In this document: one piece after another, positions 8,300 through 16,783 of the stretch | How the letters are laid out: each line of letters opens with the position of its first letter | How positions within the stretch are numbered: position 1 is the stretch's first letter | Origin: Bradyrhizobium guangdongense | GTDB taxonomy: Bacteria; Pseudomonadota; Alphaproteobacteria; Rhizobiales; Xanthobacteraceae | Assembly: GCF_004114975.1 (NCBI RefSeq) | Contig: NZ_CP030051.1 | Location: forward strand, 2,790,001-2,854,000 | Length of the DNA: 64,000 nt | Reading direction: 5' to 3' | The notes under the pieces: model-generated | The model's input: the letters and a program-made list of their open reading frames with translations, nothing else | Databases searched by the model: none | What the model was told of the DNA's origin: nothing | Position numbers and translations under genes: made by a program

Positions 8300-10365
8300 G
8301 GCATGGCCTTCCTGGACAAAGCATGAGCATCCGGAAACATCGTCCGACGCAGGCCGATCAGCGCGAGCGTTCGCTGCTGGCAGGCGGTCGTGTCTTTGCG
8401 CGTGTCGCACAGCGCGTTGTCGATCGCGGCCAGAAGGGCGCGCGCATCGTCAGGCTTCAGTTTCGCGTTGCCGCGGGCCAGCCAGCGAAATGCCCGCGAC
8501 AGCATCGGCAGAAGCTGCTGGAGGCCAGGGTCGCTGCGCGCGTCCTCGTGCACTGCGGCTTGCCTGAGCGCGAGCAGATCGATGCCGATTTGCAGCGCTG
8601 CCAAAGGACGGGCTTCCACCGCGATGTCCGTCGTCGCGCCAGCCAGCCGAGGGATCACCAGGCCGAATCGATCAAGCATGATGCTGGTCCATCTGGCGCG
8701 GCTCATCGGCCGCCGTGCAGCAGCCAGCCTCGCCAGATCGGACCAGCCGTGGCGCAGCAGACGCTGCGCCGCTCCCGATGCGGACAGTGAACGCAGCAAT
8801 CGAATCGCGACGAACGCTGCGAGAAGTCCGATCGTCGCAGCCGCATTGCTATTGATGAACAGAGCGAAGTCGGCGCTGAATTTGTTCTGGAGGTCGAGCG
8901 CGCTGATCAGTCCGAGACCAAGCGCCAACGCCTTGATGAAATGCCGGGGATTGGCCTGCAGATAGCCGATCACCAGAAAGGTCGGCGCCAGCGAGAACAC
9001 CAGCATCGGAAAGCCGGTGATGGCCGGGAAGATCACGAAAAGGTAGATCGCGGCGATCGGCAGGCAGGCCAGCGTCCAGAGCGCGTAGGAAATCAGCGTT
9101 GGCGCGGGATCGTCGAGGCTGCTGTAGAGCGCCGCGGCGATGGCGGCGATTTGCGCGGCGGCGCCGCCTTCCGGCCAGGCCGTCGTGATCCAGATCGCGC
9201 AGCAGCCGAGCACGGCGACGCCAAGAGCCACGACCGACAGAACGGCAAGGCCGGGATCGCTGTGCAGGCGTCGCCTCACGTGTCGATCCCGCAGGCCAGC
9301 TTGGCTCCAAGCGGCAGGGTGAGCACCGCTGTGCAATGCGCGCGACAGGTTTCGCGCGGCAGCCAGCGCTTCGATCAGCGTGGCCAATCTGGCCGCGGTT
9401 CCGGCCTCGATCAGCCGATCCCATTCGCTGCGATCGTCCCAGCAGGTTGCTTTGAACGATGTGCAATTTCTGATCAGATCGTCGGCAGTGGCCGGTGATC
9501 GCTCCGGCGCACGTGTCCAGTCGGCGAGCTCGGACAGCAGGTGGGTCAACTCGGCCGAGCGCCGCTCTCCCAAGGCGGCGAGTCCGTCCTCCACCGACAG
9601 CAGCATCGGCAAGACCAATGCGAGCTGGTCCTGCACGGCACCGATGGCACGCAGGTCCGGCTTGCTCGCGGCGGTGTCGTAGCGCAGGTGCGTCGACAGG
9701 ATCTCGATTTGCGTGATGTCCGCAGCGAGCTTCCAGCGTCCCGTCTTCGGCGCCCTGTCGACGCGCGCGGAGAGCACATCGGCGGTCCGGGCGAAGGCGT
9801 CCGACAATGCGGCGCGGAGGGATTTCAGCACAGGAGTGGTGACGTCGCTCGGAAACAGCAGGGTGTGCACCAGGGTCGCACAGCCGATGCCGAGCAGGAT
9901 CTCCTCGACCCGCGACAGCGCGGTCACAAATACCATCGCCGGAACGTTGACGCTCGAGAACGCGATTGTCGTCGCTGTGTAGCCTGCCAGCAGGAAAGCA
10001 TAGCTGCGCGGCGTGCGGTCCTGCAGGGAGATATAGACGCAGAGCCCGGCCCATGCGGTGACGGCAACCGACAACAACGCGGGCTGATCGACCAGGATCG
10101 GGACCAGCGCCAGCGCCGCGCAGGCGCCCAGCAATGTCCCGACAAAGCGGTAGACGGCGCGTGACCGAACCGCTCCGGCGAACGGCTGTGCGGTCAGATA
10201 GACCGTGAGCATCGCCCAATACGGCCGCTCCAATCCGAGCCGGAAGGCAAAATAGATCGCGAGCATCGCCGCGATGAAGGAGTTCGCCGAGAACAGCGCC
10301 CATTTCGGATCGAGCCGGCCGGGCGCTGCTGCTGCGAGAAGCCGAGACAGAAATGGTGAAGGCAT
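8296..10365 (-). CDS. FUSC-family efflux permease (AaeB-like)
   Basis: Inner-membrane transporter of the fusaric acid resistance/aromatic acid exporter family. The 689-residue protein has the two-fold architecture: an N-terminal block of membrane helices beginning near residue 25 (WALFSANSFIAAMLAIYFAFRL, RPYWAMLTVYLTAQPFAG), a cytoplasmic domain of about 170 residues, a second membrane block (VLSVVALGVAVLGCCAIWITTAWP onward), and a soluble tail. The ATG at 10365 was chosen because the frame upstream runs into the divergent AraC gene. It is the first gene of a three-gene efflux operon, and its promoter shares the 90-bp gap with the divergent AraC-type gene, the likely regulator. Aromatic-acid export is inferred. 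Confidence 0.88.
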   Translation of the reverse strand: MPSPFLSRLLAAAAPGRLDPKWALFSANSFIAAMLAIYFAFRLGLERPYWAMLTVYLTAQPFAGAVRSRAVYRFVGTLLGACAALALVPILVDQPALLSVAVTAWAGLCVYISLQDRTPRSYAFLLAGYTATTIAFSSVNVPAMVFVTALSRVEEILLGIGCATLVHTLLFPSDVTTPVLKSLRAALSDAFARTADVLSARVDRAPKTGRWKLAADITQIEILSTHLRYDTAASKPDLRAIGAVQDQLALVLPMLLSVEDGLAALGERRSAELTHLLSELADWTRAPERSPATADDLIRNCTSFKATCWDDRSEWDRLIEAGTAARLATLIEALAAARNLSRALHSGAHPAAWSQAGLRDRHVRRRLHSDPGLAVLSVVALGVAVLGCCAIWITTAWPEGGAAAQIAAIAAALYSSLDDPAPTLISYALWTLACLPIAAIYLFVIFPAITGFPMLVFSLAPTFLVIGYLQANPRHFIKALALGLGLISALDLQNKFSADFALFINSNAAATIGLLAAFVAIRLLRSLSASGAAQRLLRHGWSDLARLAAARRPMSRARWTSIMLDRFGLVIPRLAGATTDIAVEARPLAALQIGIDLLALRQAAVHEDARSDPGLQQLLPMLSRAFRWLARGNAKLKPDDARALLAAIDNALCDTRKDTTACQQRTLALIGLRRTMFPDAHALSRKAMP

Positions 10366-10455
10366 GATGTGATCATCCGTGAAGCACGGAGACCATAGGC
10401 GTTGCCGCGTCGAGAGAATTTCGTTACTCTGCCAATTAATTGCTAAAGGATGACA

Positions 10456-11394
10456 ATGCGCGGCACGCTTTATCAGCACTATCGGCAGTTCGATCCTGAC
10501 ATCTTGGACCGTCCGATCGTGGCCGGCATGGTGGATACCCGGGAGCAGGAGGACGAACTGCCGGTTCACACCCATCGCAAGGGACAGCTCGTCCTCGCCC
10601 AGCGCGGCGGTGTGACATGCGAAGTGCCGAGCGGCCTGTGGATGGTCCCGCCGCGCTGCGGCGTCTGGATTCCCGGCGGTATGCCCCACAGCAATCGCGT
10701 GAGCGGCAACGCCAGCCTGCTGTTTCTCTATGTGGATATGGATGCGGCGAGCGTGCCGCAGGAATGCTGCACGCTGTCGATCTCGCCGCTGTTGCACGAG
10801 CTGATCCATCGGATGGCGACGCTGCCCCCGCTCTACGATCCCGACGGCCCGACCGCGCAGATCGCCGCGGTGCTCCTCAACGAGTTGATCGCCATGCCGA
10901 CCGAACGCCTGCATCTTCCGATCACGCGGAGTTCGAAACTGCGTATGATCGCCGATGCCTTGATGGACAATCCGGCCGACCGCCGGACAGTGGCGGAGTG
11001 GGCGCAAGCCGTCGCGCTCGGCGAGCGGACGCTGATGCGCATTGTGCTCGCTGAGACCGGCATGACCTTCAGTCGCTGGCGTCAGCAGCTTCAGATCATC
11101 GTCGCCATCCAGAAATTGTCTGCTGGCGACACGGTTCAGTCCGTGTCCGGGGCGCTCGGCTACGAGTCGGTGAGCGCGTTCATCACCATGTTCAAGAAGG
11201 CGCTTGGCAAGTCGCCGGCGCGCTACTTCTCCGAGCGCGAGGCCGGCCAGACTGGGCCCGGGGAGATCTGTCGCGAGACGAACTGCAAGCTTCGCCGGAT
11301 GCCTGAGGTGCGGGACACGCTCAATGGACTTTCGCAACGCAGATGGCTGGAGTCAGAGCGCTTCGTTTCGGACGATCTCGATGCCGAAGCCTGA
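10456..11394 (+). CDS. AraC-family regulator divergent from the efflux operon
   Basis: Transcription factor with an N-terminal cupin effector domain (PVHTHRKGQLVLAQRGGV, GVWIPGGMPHSNRV) and two C-terminal AraC helix-turn-helices (QSVSGALGYESVSAFITMFKKALGKSPARYF). 312 residues. Two ATGs compete: one at 10450 directly abuts the AAAGG ribosome site (10445-10449), whereas 10456 is spaced six bases from it, so 10456 is preferred. It is transcribed away from the FUSC/DUF1656/HlyD operon and probably controls it. It is clearly paralogous to the AraC gene at 25220-26095: both share HSHRKGQLV/HTHRKGQLV, GLW(M/I)VPP, VWIP, QHSN/PHSN, CCTL and the HTH. Its last 42 bases overlap the ribBA gene tail to tail. 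Confidence 0.9.
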   Translation: MRGTLYQHYRQFDPDILDRPIVAGMVDTREQEDELPVHTHRKGQLVLAQRGGVTCEVPSGLWMVPPRCGVWIPGGMPHSNRVSGNASLLFLYVDMDAASVPQECCTLSISPLLHELIHRMATLPPLYDPDGPTAQIAAVLLNELIAMPTERLHLPITRSSKLRMIADALMDNPADRRTVAEWAQAVALGERTLMRIVLAETGMTFSRWRQQLQIIVAIQKLSAGDTVQSVSGALGYESVSAFITMFKKALGKSPARYFSEREAGQTGPGEICRETNCKLRRMPEVRDTLNGLSQRRWLESERFVSDDLDAEA

Positions 11395-12429
11395 CAGTCC
11401 CTTGAAGTGATGCGTCGACGACGTGAGGTGACGGATGGAGCTGATCTTGAGATCCCGCAGGATCTGGGCGCCGACGCCGATCTCGCGCCATTGCCGATTG
11501 CGGTCGTCTTCGCGCGAACCGATCGGGCCTAGCGGCGCAGGCGGAACGCCCGCCGCGCCGTCGCGCAGATAGACGAGCACGCCGCTGCCATTATCCTTGA
11601 AGCGTTGCAGAACGACGTTCATCTTGGCCTGTTCCTGACCCGAGAATAAATCGCGCAGGATGTTGGGTTTGTAGAAGCGCGTGAGGACGTTGGTACCGTC
11701 GCCCAGTTCTCCGTAGATATAGGCGACGTGATGAATGGGATCGAAAGGCGAGCGATACGAATAGCCCTGGAGCGGGCCGATCGGGCTCTCCGCCGTGACG
11801 CTCGAGACGCGCTCGATCAGCGTCTCACGGGCCTGCCGGAAGCTGATGAGGTCAGCGATGGTGACCTGTTTCAGCCTGTGCTTGTCGGCGAACGCCGCGA
11901 CCTGCGGACCCTTCATCACCGAGCCATCGTCGTTCATCAGTTCGCTGATGACACCGACCGGCTCGAGACCTGCCAGTCTGCACAGGTCGACGGCGGCCTC
12001 GGTGTGACCCGAGCGCATTAGTACGCCCCCTTCTTTTGCGATCAGAGGGAAGACGTGTCCCGGCCGGCAAAAATCGCCAGCGCCAGCGTTGGGGTCGGTG
12101 AGTGCACGGCAGCACGAGGCCCGCTCTTCGGCCGAGATGCCCGTTCCGTTATCCGGCCGGTAGTCCACTGACACGGTGAACGCCGTGGTGTGAGCCGAGT
12201 CGTTGTTGAGAACCATCGGGTCGAGCCGCAGGCGTCTCGCGTCTTCGAGTGTAATCGGAGCGCAGACGATTCCCGATGTATGGCGGATGACGAAGGCCAT
12301 CTTCTCAGCCGTACACCGCGAGGCGGCGACGACGAGGTCGCCTTCACCCTCGCGATCGTCGTCGTCGGTGACCACGATGATTTCGCCGTCGGCGAGCGCC
12401 TGCAGGGCCGCTTCGATCGATCCCGTCAT
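11353..12429 (-). CDS. RibBA-type protein: DHBP synthase with a degenerate cyclohydrolase half
   Basis: The N-terminal half is 3,4-dihydroxy-2-butanone-4-phosphate synthase (RibB), which makes the four-carbon unit of riboflavin from ribulose 5-phosphate: acidic metal/substrate loop DDDDREGEGD, then RHTSGIVC, DFCRPGHVFPL and GHTEAAVDL. The C-terminal half aligns with GTP cyclohydrolase II by position but lacks the zinc-binding cysteine cluster (GDxxxSxxCxC), reading GDGTNVLTRFYK and onward instead, so it should not hydrolyse GTP (a 'RibBX' arrangement). The ATG at 12429 gives 358 residues beginning right before the RibB domain; the frame is open to 12627 without family-like sequence. The setting, near a flavin reductase and an FMN-dependent monooxygenase, suggests local flavin supply. 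Confidence 0.85.
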   Translation of the reverse strand: MTGSIEAALQALADGEIIVVTDDDDREGEGDLVVAASRCTAEKMAFVIRHTSGIVCAPITLEDARRLRLDPMVLNNDSAHTTAFTVSVDYRPDNGTGISAEERASCCRALTDPNAGAGDFCRPGHVFPLIAKEGGVLMRSGHTEAAVDLCRLAGLEPVGVISELMNDDGSVMKGPQVAAFADKHRLKQVTIADLISFRQARETLIERVSSVTAESPIGPLQGYSYRSPFDPIHHVAYIYGELGDGTNVLTRFYKPNILRDLFSGQEQAKMNVVLQRFKDNGSGVLVYLRDGAAGVPPAPLGPIGSREDDRNRQWREIGVGAQILRDLKISSIRHLTSSTHHFKGLSGFGIEIVRNEAL

Positions 12430-12571
12430 CTCGGTCGCTCTGCTCGCTGTAACCGATGCGTGCTCGCGTTGGGTCGTGTGCGGATTGTCAGGCTCGCAGC
12501 GCCGCTCGAGCACTCTGCCGATTTTGACTTCACCATTATTGCCAACTGGCCGGAGCCCATGGCGGGGCGCT

Positions 12572-13195
12572 TCATAGTCTTTCCACGCTGTAGCTGGGAC
12601 GATTGGTGTCGAGCCCAATCGGCGCATCGGACAGCAAAGGACCAGCTGCGTCGTATCGGGATCTTGGTGAGCGCTCCAGAGGGCGCGAGGGGGTGGCGCA
12701 AGCCTTCACGGTGACCGGCCGATTGGTGTCGATCGGCAGCACCGTCTTGTGCGAAATGCGCTTGAGGGCCAGATTTGATCGAATGCTGCTGACGCCGGGG
12801 ATGCGGGATAGTTTGTTGACGATGAGGTCTTCGAGATCTTCGATGTCGGCAGCCATGACGCGGAGCATGTAGTCGCTCTCACCGGTCATCAGGTAGCATT
12901 CCATCACCTGGGCCAGCCGGTCGATGGATCGGGTGAAATTCTCGAGTGACGTCTGGACCTGCTTTTCTAGCTTGATCTGGATGAAAGCCGTTACACCAAT
13001 GCCGAGCACGGCGGGATCAAGAAGGGCGATCCGTCGATCGATCACGCCGAGTTTTTCGAGTGTTCTGACGCGAGCCAGACACGGCGACGGCGAGAGATTG
13101 ACGCGTGATGCGAGCTCGACATTGGTCAAGCTCGCATTCTGCTGGAGCTCGTTGAGGATCTTGATATCTATTCTGTCGAGAGAGGTTGTCGACAT
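12572..13195 (-). CDS. Lrp/AsnC-family transcriptional regulator
   Basis: 207-residue regulator with an N-terminal AsnC helix-turn-helix (DRIDIKILNELQQNASLTNVEL, LSPSPCLARVRTLEKLGVI) and a C-terminal RAM ligand-binding/oligomerisation domain (VMECYLMTGESDYMLRVMAADIEDLEDLI). A basic, Pro/Ser-rich tail of about 45 residues past the usual Lrp end (after VLPIDTNRP) looks non-conserved; TNRPS near the end echoes TNRPV earlier, hinting at local duplication. It lies 142 bp upstream of the ribBA gene on the same strand and may control it or the catabolic genes to the right; no operator was identified. Confidence 0.88.
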   Translation of the reverse strand: MSTTSLDRIDIKILNELQQNASLTNVELASRVNLSPSPCLARVRTLEKLGVIDRRIALLDPAVLGIGVTAFIQIKLEKQVQTSLENFTRSIDRLAQVMECYLMTGESDYMLRVMAADIEDLEDLIVNKLSRIPGVSSIRSNLALKRISHKTVLPIDTNRPVTVKACATPSRPLERSPRSRYDAAGPLLSDAPIGLDTNRPSYSVERL

Positions 13196-13735
13196 CGCGT
13201 GTCTCCCAAATCTGGCAGTCTTCTTGCGGCGCTTATCACCATCGTTTGCGAGGCGATGACAATCGCGTGGTAGACGCTAACCCCAATTGCGCTTGTGGGA
13301 TTTCGACAAATCACCGACTTGTATCGAAAAACCGTCAACCTTCGGTTTGTGCATTGCGATCAAAGTGTTGGTTGCCTAGTTTCGATACATTTTTTGCACA
13401 TGCGATATGCAGGCCGATGTTAATCCAACGGATCGATATCGACGTAACGCCCGGCGCTTCATCGAGTGGCTGCCCCCTGGCGCTTGACGGGATGTGCAGC
13501 AGAGCTTTGGTGTCGAGCGTCGCAACTCTGCGGCCTTGTTTCGTACGACCGCCTTTCGCCGCGTGTGGCCGTGGTCCCACGTCACTGGCCACACCGCCGG
13601 CGTTGCGCGAGACAATGGTTCGGCAGGAACGACCGCCCACCCTCGACGACCCAAAAATGGCAAGGATCGGCCTGACGCAGAGATGGATCAAGCGACCGAC
13701 AAGTCGTTGCAGCATAAAATGCTGATGAAGCTTCT
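13196..13735. other. Gene-free stretch between the Lrp gene and the VOC gene
   Basis: No recognisable gene in these 540 bases; open frames on both strands give proteins with no family resemblance. It holds an inverted repeat: GTATCGAAA (13321-13329) pairs with TTTCGATAC (13380-13388), with a smaller AACCG/CGGTT stem inside, followed by a T-rich run (ATTTTTTG). This could be an operator pair, a hairpin RNA or a terminator. The stretch presumably carries the promoters for the Lrp gene (leftward) and for the catabolic operon (rightward). Confidence 0.5.
13321..13396. repeat. Inverted repeat with inner hairpin and T-tract
   Basis: A perfect 9-base inverted repeat, GTATCGAAA ... TTTCGATAC, with a 50-base spacer that itself contains AACCG ... 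CGGTT. The right arm runs into ATTTTTTG, so on the plus strand the shape resembles an intrinsic terminator of a short transcript, or a long stem-loop leader. No associated gene was identified. Confidence 0.4.
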
Positions 13736-14170
13736 GTGACACGCGTTGTTCGAGCAGTAATGCTGAGAGGATCGAGCGACTATTCATCCACGATCGCACT
13801 GGGGCGGACGGTTGGATTGTCGAGCGTGAAACTGAAGCAAGTCTATCTGACAGCGAACGATCCTGGACGCCTGGCCGACTTCTACGAAGGCCTGGGTCTG
13901 AAGGTGCGCTTCGCTGATCCCGGCAAGTGGATCCAGTTCGTGAGCGATGCGGCCGCGTTCTGCGTCGCCGGACCGACGGAGTCGGTCTCGGATCAGCTGC
14001 AAGATGCCGTTCTTGTCTTCGATGTCGATGACCTCGAGGCCGCCATGGAGCGTGCCGCAGCCATGGGGGCGCAAGTCGGTGCGGTTCGGGACATGGCCAG
14101 TCACGGCCGTGCGGTGAAGGTGCGGGATCCGGGCGGCAACGTCATCCAGTTCTATCAAGCCGCCGGATAG
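13736..14170 (+). CDS. VOC (glyoxalase/dioxygenase superfamily) protein
   Basis: Small metalloprotein-fold enzyme of the vicinal oxygen chelate superfamily. The recognisable domain starts at about residue 31 (VKLKQVYLTANDPGRLADFYEGLGL) and ends with RDPGGNVIQFYQ, one typical VOC module. The 30 residues before it look unlike the family, so a GTG at 13826 may be the real start; neither start has a strong ribosome site. VOC proteins include glyoxalases, ring-cleavage dioxygenases, epimerases and drug-binding proteins, so the reaction cannot be named. It lies 68 bp before the flavin reductase gene and may be the first gene of the catabolic operon. Confidence 0.75.
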   Translation: MTRVVRAVMLRGSSDYSSTIALGRTVGLSSVKLKQVYLTANDPGRLADFYEGLGLKVRFADPGKWIQFVSDAAAFCVAGPTESVSDQLQDAVLVFDVDDLEAAMERAAAMGAQVGAVRDMASHGRAVKVRDPGGNVIQFYQAAG

Positions 14171-14238
14171 TTCAGGCGCTCACCGGGGCAGCGCTGCATG
14201 CCGAACTCACAACCAGACAAAGAGGGCGCATCCATCCC

Positions 14239-14784
14239 ATGAATCCAAGGGTCGTAGCCATGCCGTCCGCAACACCGCCGCTGTCCGAGACGGGCCCACT
14301 CGATGCCGCGGCATTCCGCGCTGCGATGCGCAGCGTGCCGGGCACCGTGTCGATCGTCACGACAGGCCGGGCGCCGAACCGCCATGGTCTGACACTGACG
14401 GCGGGCTGCTCGCTGTCGGCGGCTCCGCCCAGCGTGCTGGTTTGCGTCAATCGATCTGCCGGTGCGCACGACACCATTCTCAGCAGTGGGTCGTTCTGCT
14501 GGAATATTCTGGGGGTCGAGCATCGCGATCTGGCGCTCAAGTTTTCCGGGCAGGACGGCAGCAAGGGCGATATCCGCTTCGGCGACGGTTTGTGGTGCGA
14601 CCTCAAGACCGGAGCACCAAGTCTGGTCGGCGCGGTCTGCAGCTTCGATTGCCGCGTGGTGAATGCTTACACCGACAGTAGTCACACCATTTTCACCGGA
14701 GAGGTGGTGGCTCAGACGGCGAGAGCCGGATGTGAGTCGCTCGTCTACATCGACGGATATTTCGCCGCGCCAAAGGCGGTCTGA
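14239..14784 (+). CDS. Flavin reductase (HpaC/DIM6 family), monooxygenase partner
   Basis: NAD(P)H:flavin oxidoreductase of the two-component monooxygenase type: 181 residues with the flavin-reductase-like split barrel (FRAAMRSVPGTVSIVTTG, GLTLTAGCSLSAAPPSVLVCVN, then FCWNILGVEHRDLA and a conserved GD near residue 115). It would supply reduced FMN to the LLM monooxygenase encoded at 20051-21184 in the same direction. An ATG at 14260 with AAGGG upstream is an alternative start to 14239. It is followed 114 bp later by the livH-type permease. Confidence 0.86.
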   Translation: MNPRVVAMPSATPPLSETGPLDAAAFRAAMRSVPGTVSIVTTGRAPNRHGLTLTAGCSLSAAPPSVLVCVNRSAGAHDTILSSGSFCWNILGVEHRDLALKFSGQDGSKGDIRFGDGLWCDLKTGAPSLVGAVCSFDCRVVNAYTDSSHTIFTGEVVAQTARAGCESLVYIDGYFAAPKAV

Positions 14785-14898
14785 AACCCAGGACGACGTC
14801 AGGCGCCGCTACCTTTCCGCTACAGCCAGGATGGAACCGATCAGCATGCAAGGAAGACGGAGAGTGTCCATCGCGCATCCATCAGCGGTCGGTCGCTG

Positions 14899-15768
14899 AT
14901 GCTGTCGCTCTGGCTCAATGTCATCACGGGTGGGGTGCTCATCGGGCTGGTTTACGGGCTCGTTGCGCTCGGTCTCACGATCATCTTCGGCGTCATGCGC
15001 GTGGTCAATTTCGCTCATGGCGAGATGGTCGTGTTCGGGATCTACATCGGATACTGGACCGTTCGAATCTGGGACGTCCCGATCGTTTTGGCCGCCGTGA
15101 TCGCCGCGGTCGTCATGTTCGTGTTCGGCTATCTGCTGGAGACGCTCGTCGTGAAGCGGTTCGTCAATCGGCCGCATCATTATCAGTTCATCGTCTTCAT
15201 CGGCCTCTCACTGCTTTTCAGCGGCGTATTGCTGATGTCGTTCGGTCCGGATCCGCGGCCGACGGCGTCTCAGCTGTCCTTCCAGACCGTGAGCGTGGGA
15301 CCGCTCACCTTGGATTGGGCCCGCATCCAGGCGGCCGCTACGGCCGGACTGCTGATCGCCGCACTGGGAGCCTATCTGAAGTACTCCGCATTCGGCCGAT
15401 CGCTGCGGGGCGCCGCCAATAATCGACTGGGCGGACTGGTGGTAGGGCTCAATATCCCTCGGGTCTATGCGGTGACCTTCGGCATCGGAGCCGCCTGCGC
15501 TGGCGTCGCCGGCGCATTGATCTCGCCGCTGTTCGATGCGCAGCCCTATCTCGCCGTCGACTTCACGCTGCTGGCCTTCGTGACGGTGATCGTCGGCGGT
15601 CTCGGCAGCTTCGGCGGCGCTCTTCTGGGCGGCCTGACGATCGGGGTCGCCGAAGCGATCGCGGCCTTGATGTTCACGCCGTCGATGAAAACAGCGCTCC
15701 CTTACGCGCTGCTGATCATCATCCTGATTTTCCGTCCGAGGGGGTTTTTCGGTGCAAAGGACATCTGA
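14899..15768 (+). CDS. livH: Branched-chain-type ABC transporter permease (LivH family)
   Basis: Inner-membrane permease of the hydrophobic-amino-acid-type ABC uptake family. 289 residues with about eight membrane helices and the LivH signature VVNFAHGEMVVFG near residue 35 and GLGSFGGALLGGLTIGVAEA near residue 233. It overlaps the livM-type gene by 17 bp. LivH-family permeases import amino acids but also urea, amides and aromatic or aliphatic acids; the acyl-CoA synthetase and the other catabolic genes downstream make an organic acid the more likely substrate here. The symbol denotes family only. Confidence 0.9.
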   Translation: MLSLWLNVITGGVLIGLVYGLVALGLTIIFGVMRVVNFAHGEMVVFGIYIGYWTVRIWDVPIVLAAVIAAVVMFVFGYLLETLVVKRFVNRPHHYQFIVFIGLSLLFSGVLLMSFGPDPRPTASQLSFQTVSVGPLTLDWARIQAAATAGLLIAALGAYLKYSAFGRSLRGAANNRLGGLVVGLNIPRVYAVTFGIGAACAGVAGALISPLFDAQPYLAVDFTLLAFVTVIVGGLGSFGGALLGGLTIGVAEAIAALMFTPSMKTALPYALLIIILIFRPRGFFGAKDI

Positions 15769-16783
15769 TCAAGCCAGCGAGACCAGGCGTTGGGGAGCCG
15801 GCGCTCTGGTCTTCGCCGCCCTGGCCGTGGTGGGTGGCATGTCCAACGCCTATGTCATCTCGCTTCTGACGATCGTCCTGTTGTTCACCTTCATGGGACA
15901 ATCGTGGAACCTGATGCTCGGGATCGGCGGGCAGCTATCCATCGGTCACGCGCTGTTCGTTGGAATCGGTGCGTATGCAGTGGCGATCCTGAACATCAAA
16001 TACGGCCTCACCCCGTGGATCGGTCTGCTGCTGGGCGCGGTGATTGCGGGCTTCGTCGGCGCGGTGCTGGCGTGGCTGAGCTTCCGCTTCGAGGTCCGTG
16101 GCATCTACTTCGCGCTGCTCACGATCGCAGCCGCCGAATTCGCCCGGATCATGTTCGGCGGGTGGAACTATGTCGGCGGAATGCAGGGCCTGTTCTATCA
16201 GGCGCCGAGCGCCACGATGGACCTCGGGATGCTGCGCGGTGACGCGCGGTTCTACTACTTCGTCGCGCTCGCGCTTGCGGCCATCGGCGTCGCGGGAACG
16301 GAGCTGATCTCGCGGTCCTATTGGGGCTATGTCTGGCGGGCGATGCGGGATGACGACGAGGCCGCCCGCGCACTGGGGGTGCGGACGTTTCGCCACAAGG
16401 TGCTGGTGGTCTCGATATCGGCCGCGACGGCCGCGGTCGGCGGCGGCGTGCTGGGCTTGGTGCAGGGTGCGATCTTTCCGGATTCGATCATGGGCATGGC
16501 GATCTCGGTCGACGTCCTGATCGGTCCTGTGGTCGGCGGATTGGGCACTGCGTTCGGTCCGCTGGTCGGCTCGATGGCCGCGATCCCGCTGCATCACGCC
16601 ATGGGGGCGCTCGGCGACAGCCTGGGCCTCCCCGGACTCAACAGCGTCGCCTACGGGGCGGTGCTGATCCTGGTCGTGTGGTTTCTGCCCGACGGCATCT
16701 GGCCGGCGATCGTCCGGCTCTACGGGGCGATCCAGCTGCCGGCGCGCGGCCGGATCTCACAATTGCGGAAGGTCGAGGAATGA
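15752..16783 (+). CDS. livM: Branched-chain-type ABC transporter permease (LivM family)
   Basis: Second permease of the uptake system, 343 residues with multiple membrane helices. LivM hallmarks: NLMLGIGGQLSIGHALFVGIGAYA near residue 53, FALLTIAAAEFARI, and RSYWGYVWRAMRDDDEAARALGV, the cytoplasmic EAA-like loop that contacts the ATPases. The GTG start at 15752 lies inside the end of the livH-type gene, and the stop overlaps the livG-type ATG by 4 bp, so the permeases and ATPases are coupled. Confidence 0.9.
   Translation: MQRTSDQASETRRWGAGALVFAALAVVGGMSNAYVISLLTIVLLFTFMGQSWNLMLGIGGQLSIGHALFVGIGAYAVAILNIKYGLTPWIGLLLGAVIAGFVGAVLAWLSFRFEVRGIYFALLTIAAAEFARIMFGGWNYVGGMQGLFYQAPSATMDLGMLRGDARFYYFVALALAAIGVAGTELISRSYWGYVWRAMRDDDEAARALGVRTFRHKVLVVSISAATAAVGGGVLGLVQGAIFPDSIMGMAISVDVLIGPVVGGLGTAFGPLVGSMAAIPLHHAMGALGDSLGLPGLNSVAYGAVLILVVWFLPDGIWPAIVRLYGAIQLPARGRISQLRKVEE

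Noticed and set aside
10366-11337. In-frame extension of the FUSC permease frame to 11337
   Set aside because: The extra 324 codons are antisense to the AraC gene and are not FUSC-like; the real start is 10365.
13335-13799. Minus-strand open frame of 154 codons in the Lrp-VOC gap
   Set aside because: No family similarity, no ribosome site, and it overlaps the VOC gene; I also tried to read it and the plus strand as an IS remnant without success.
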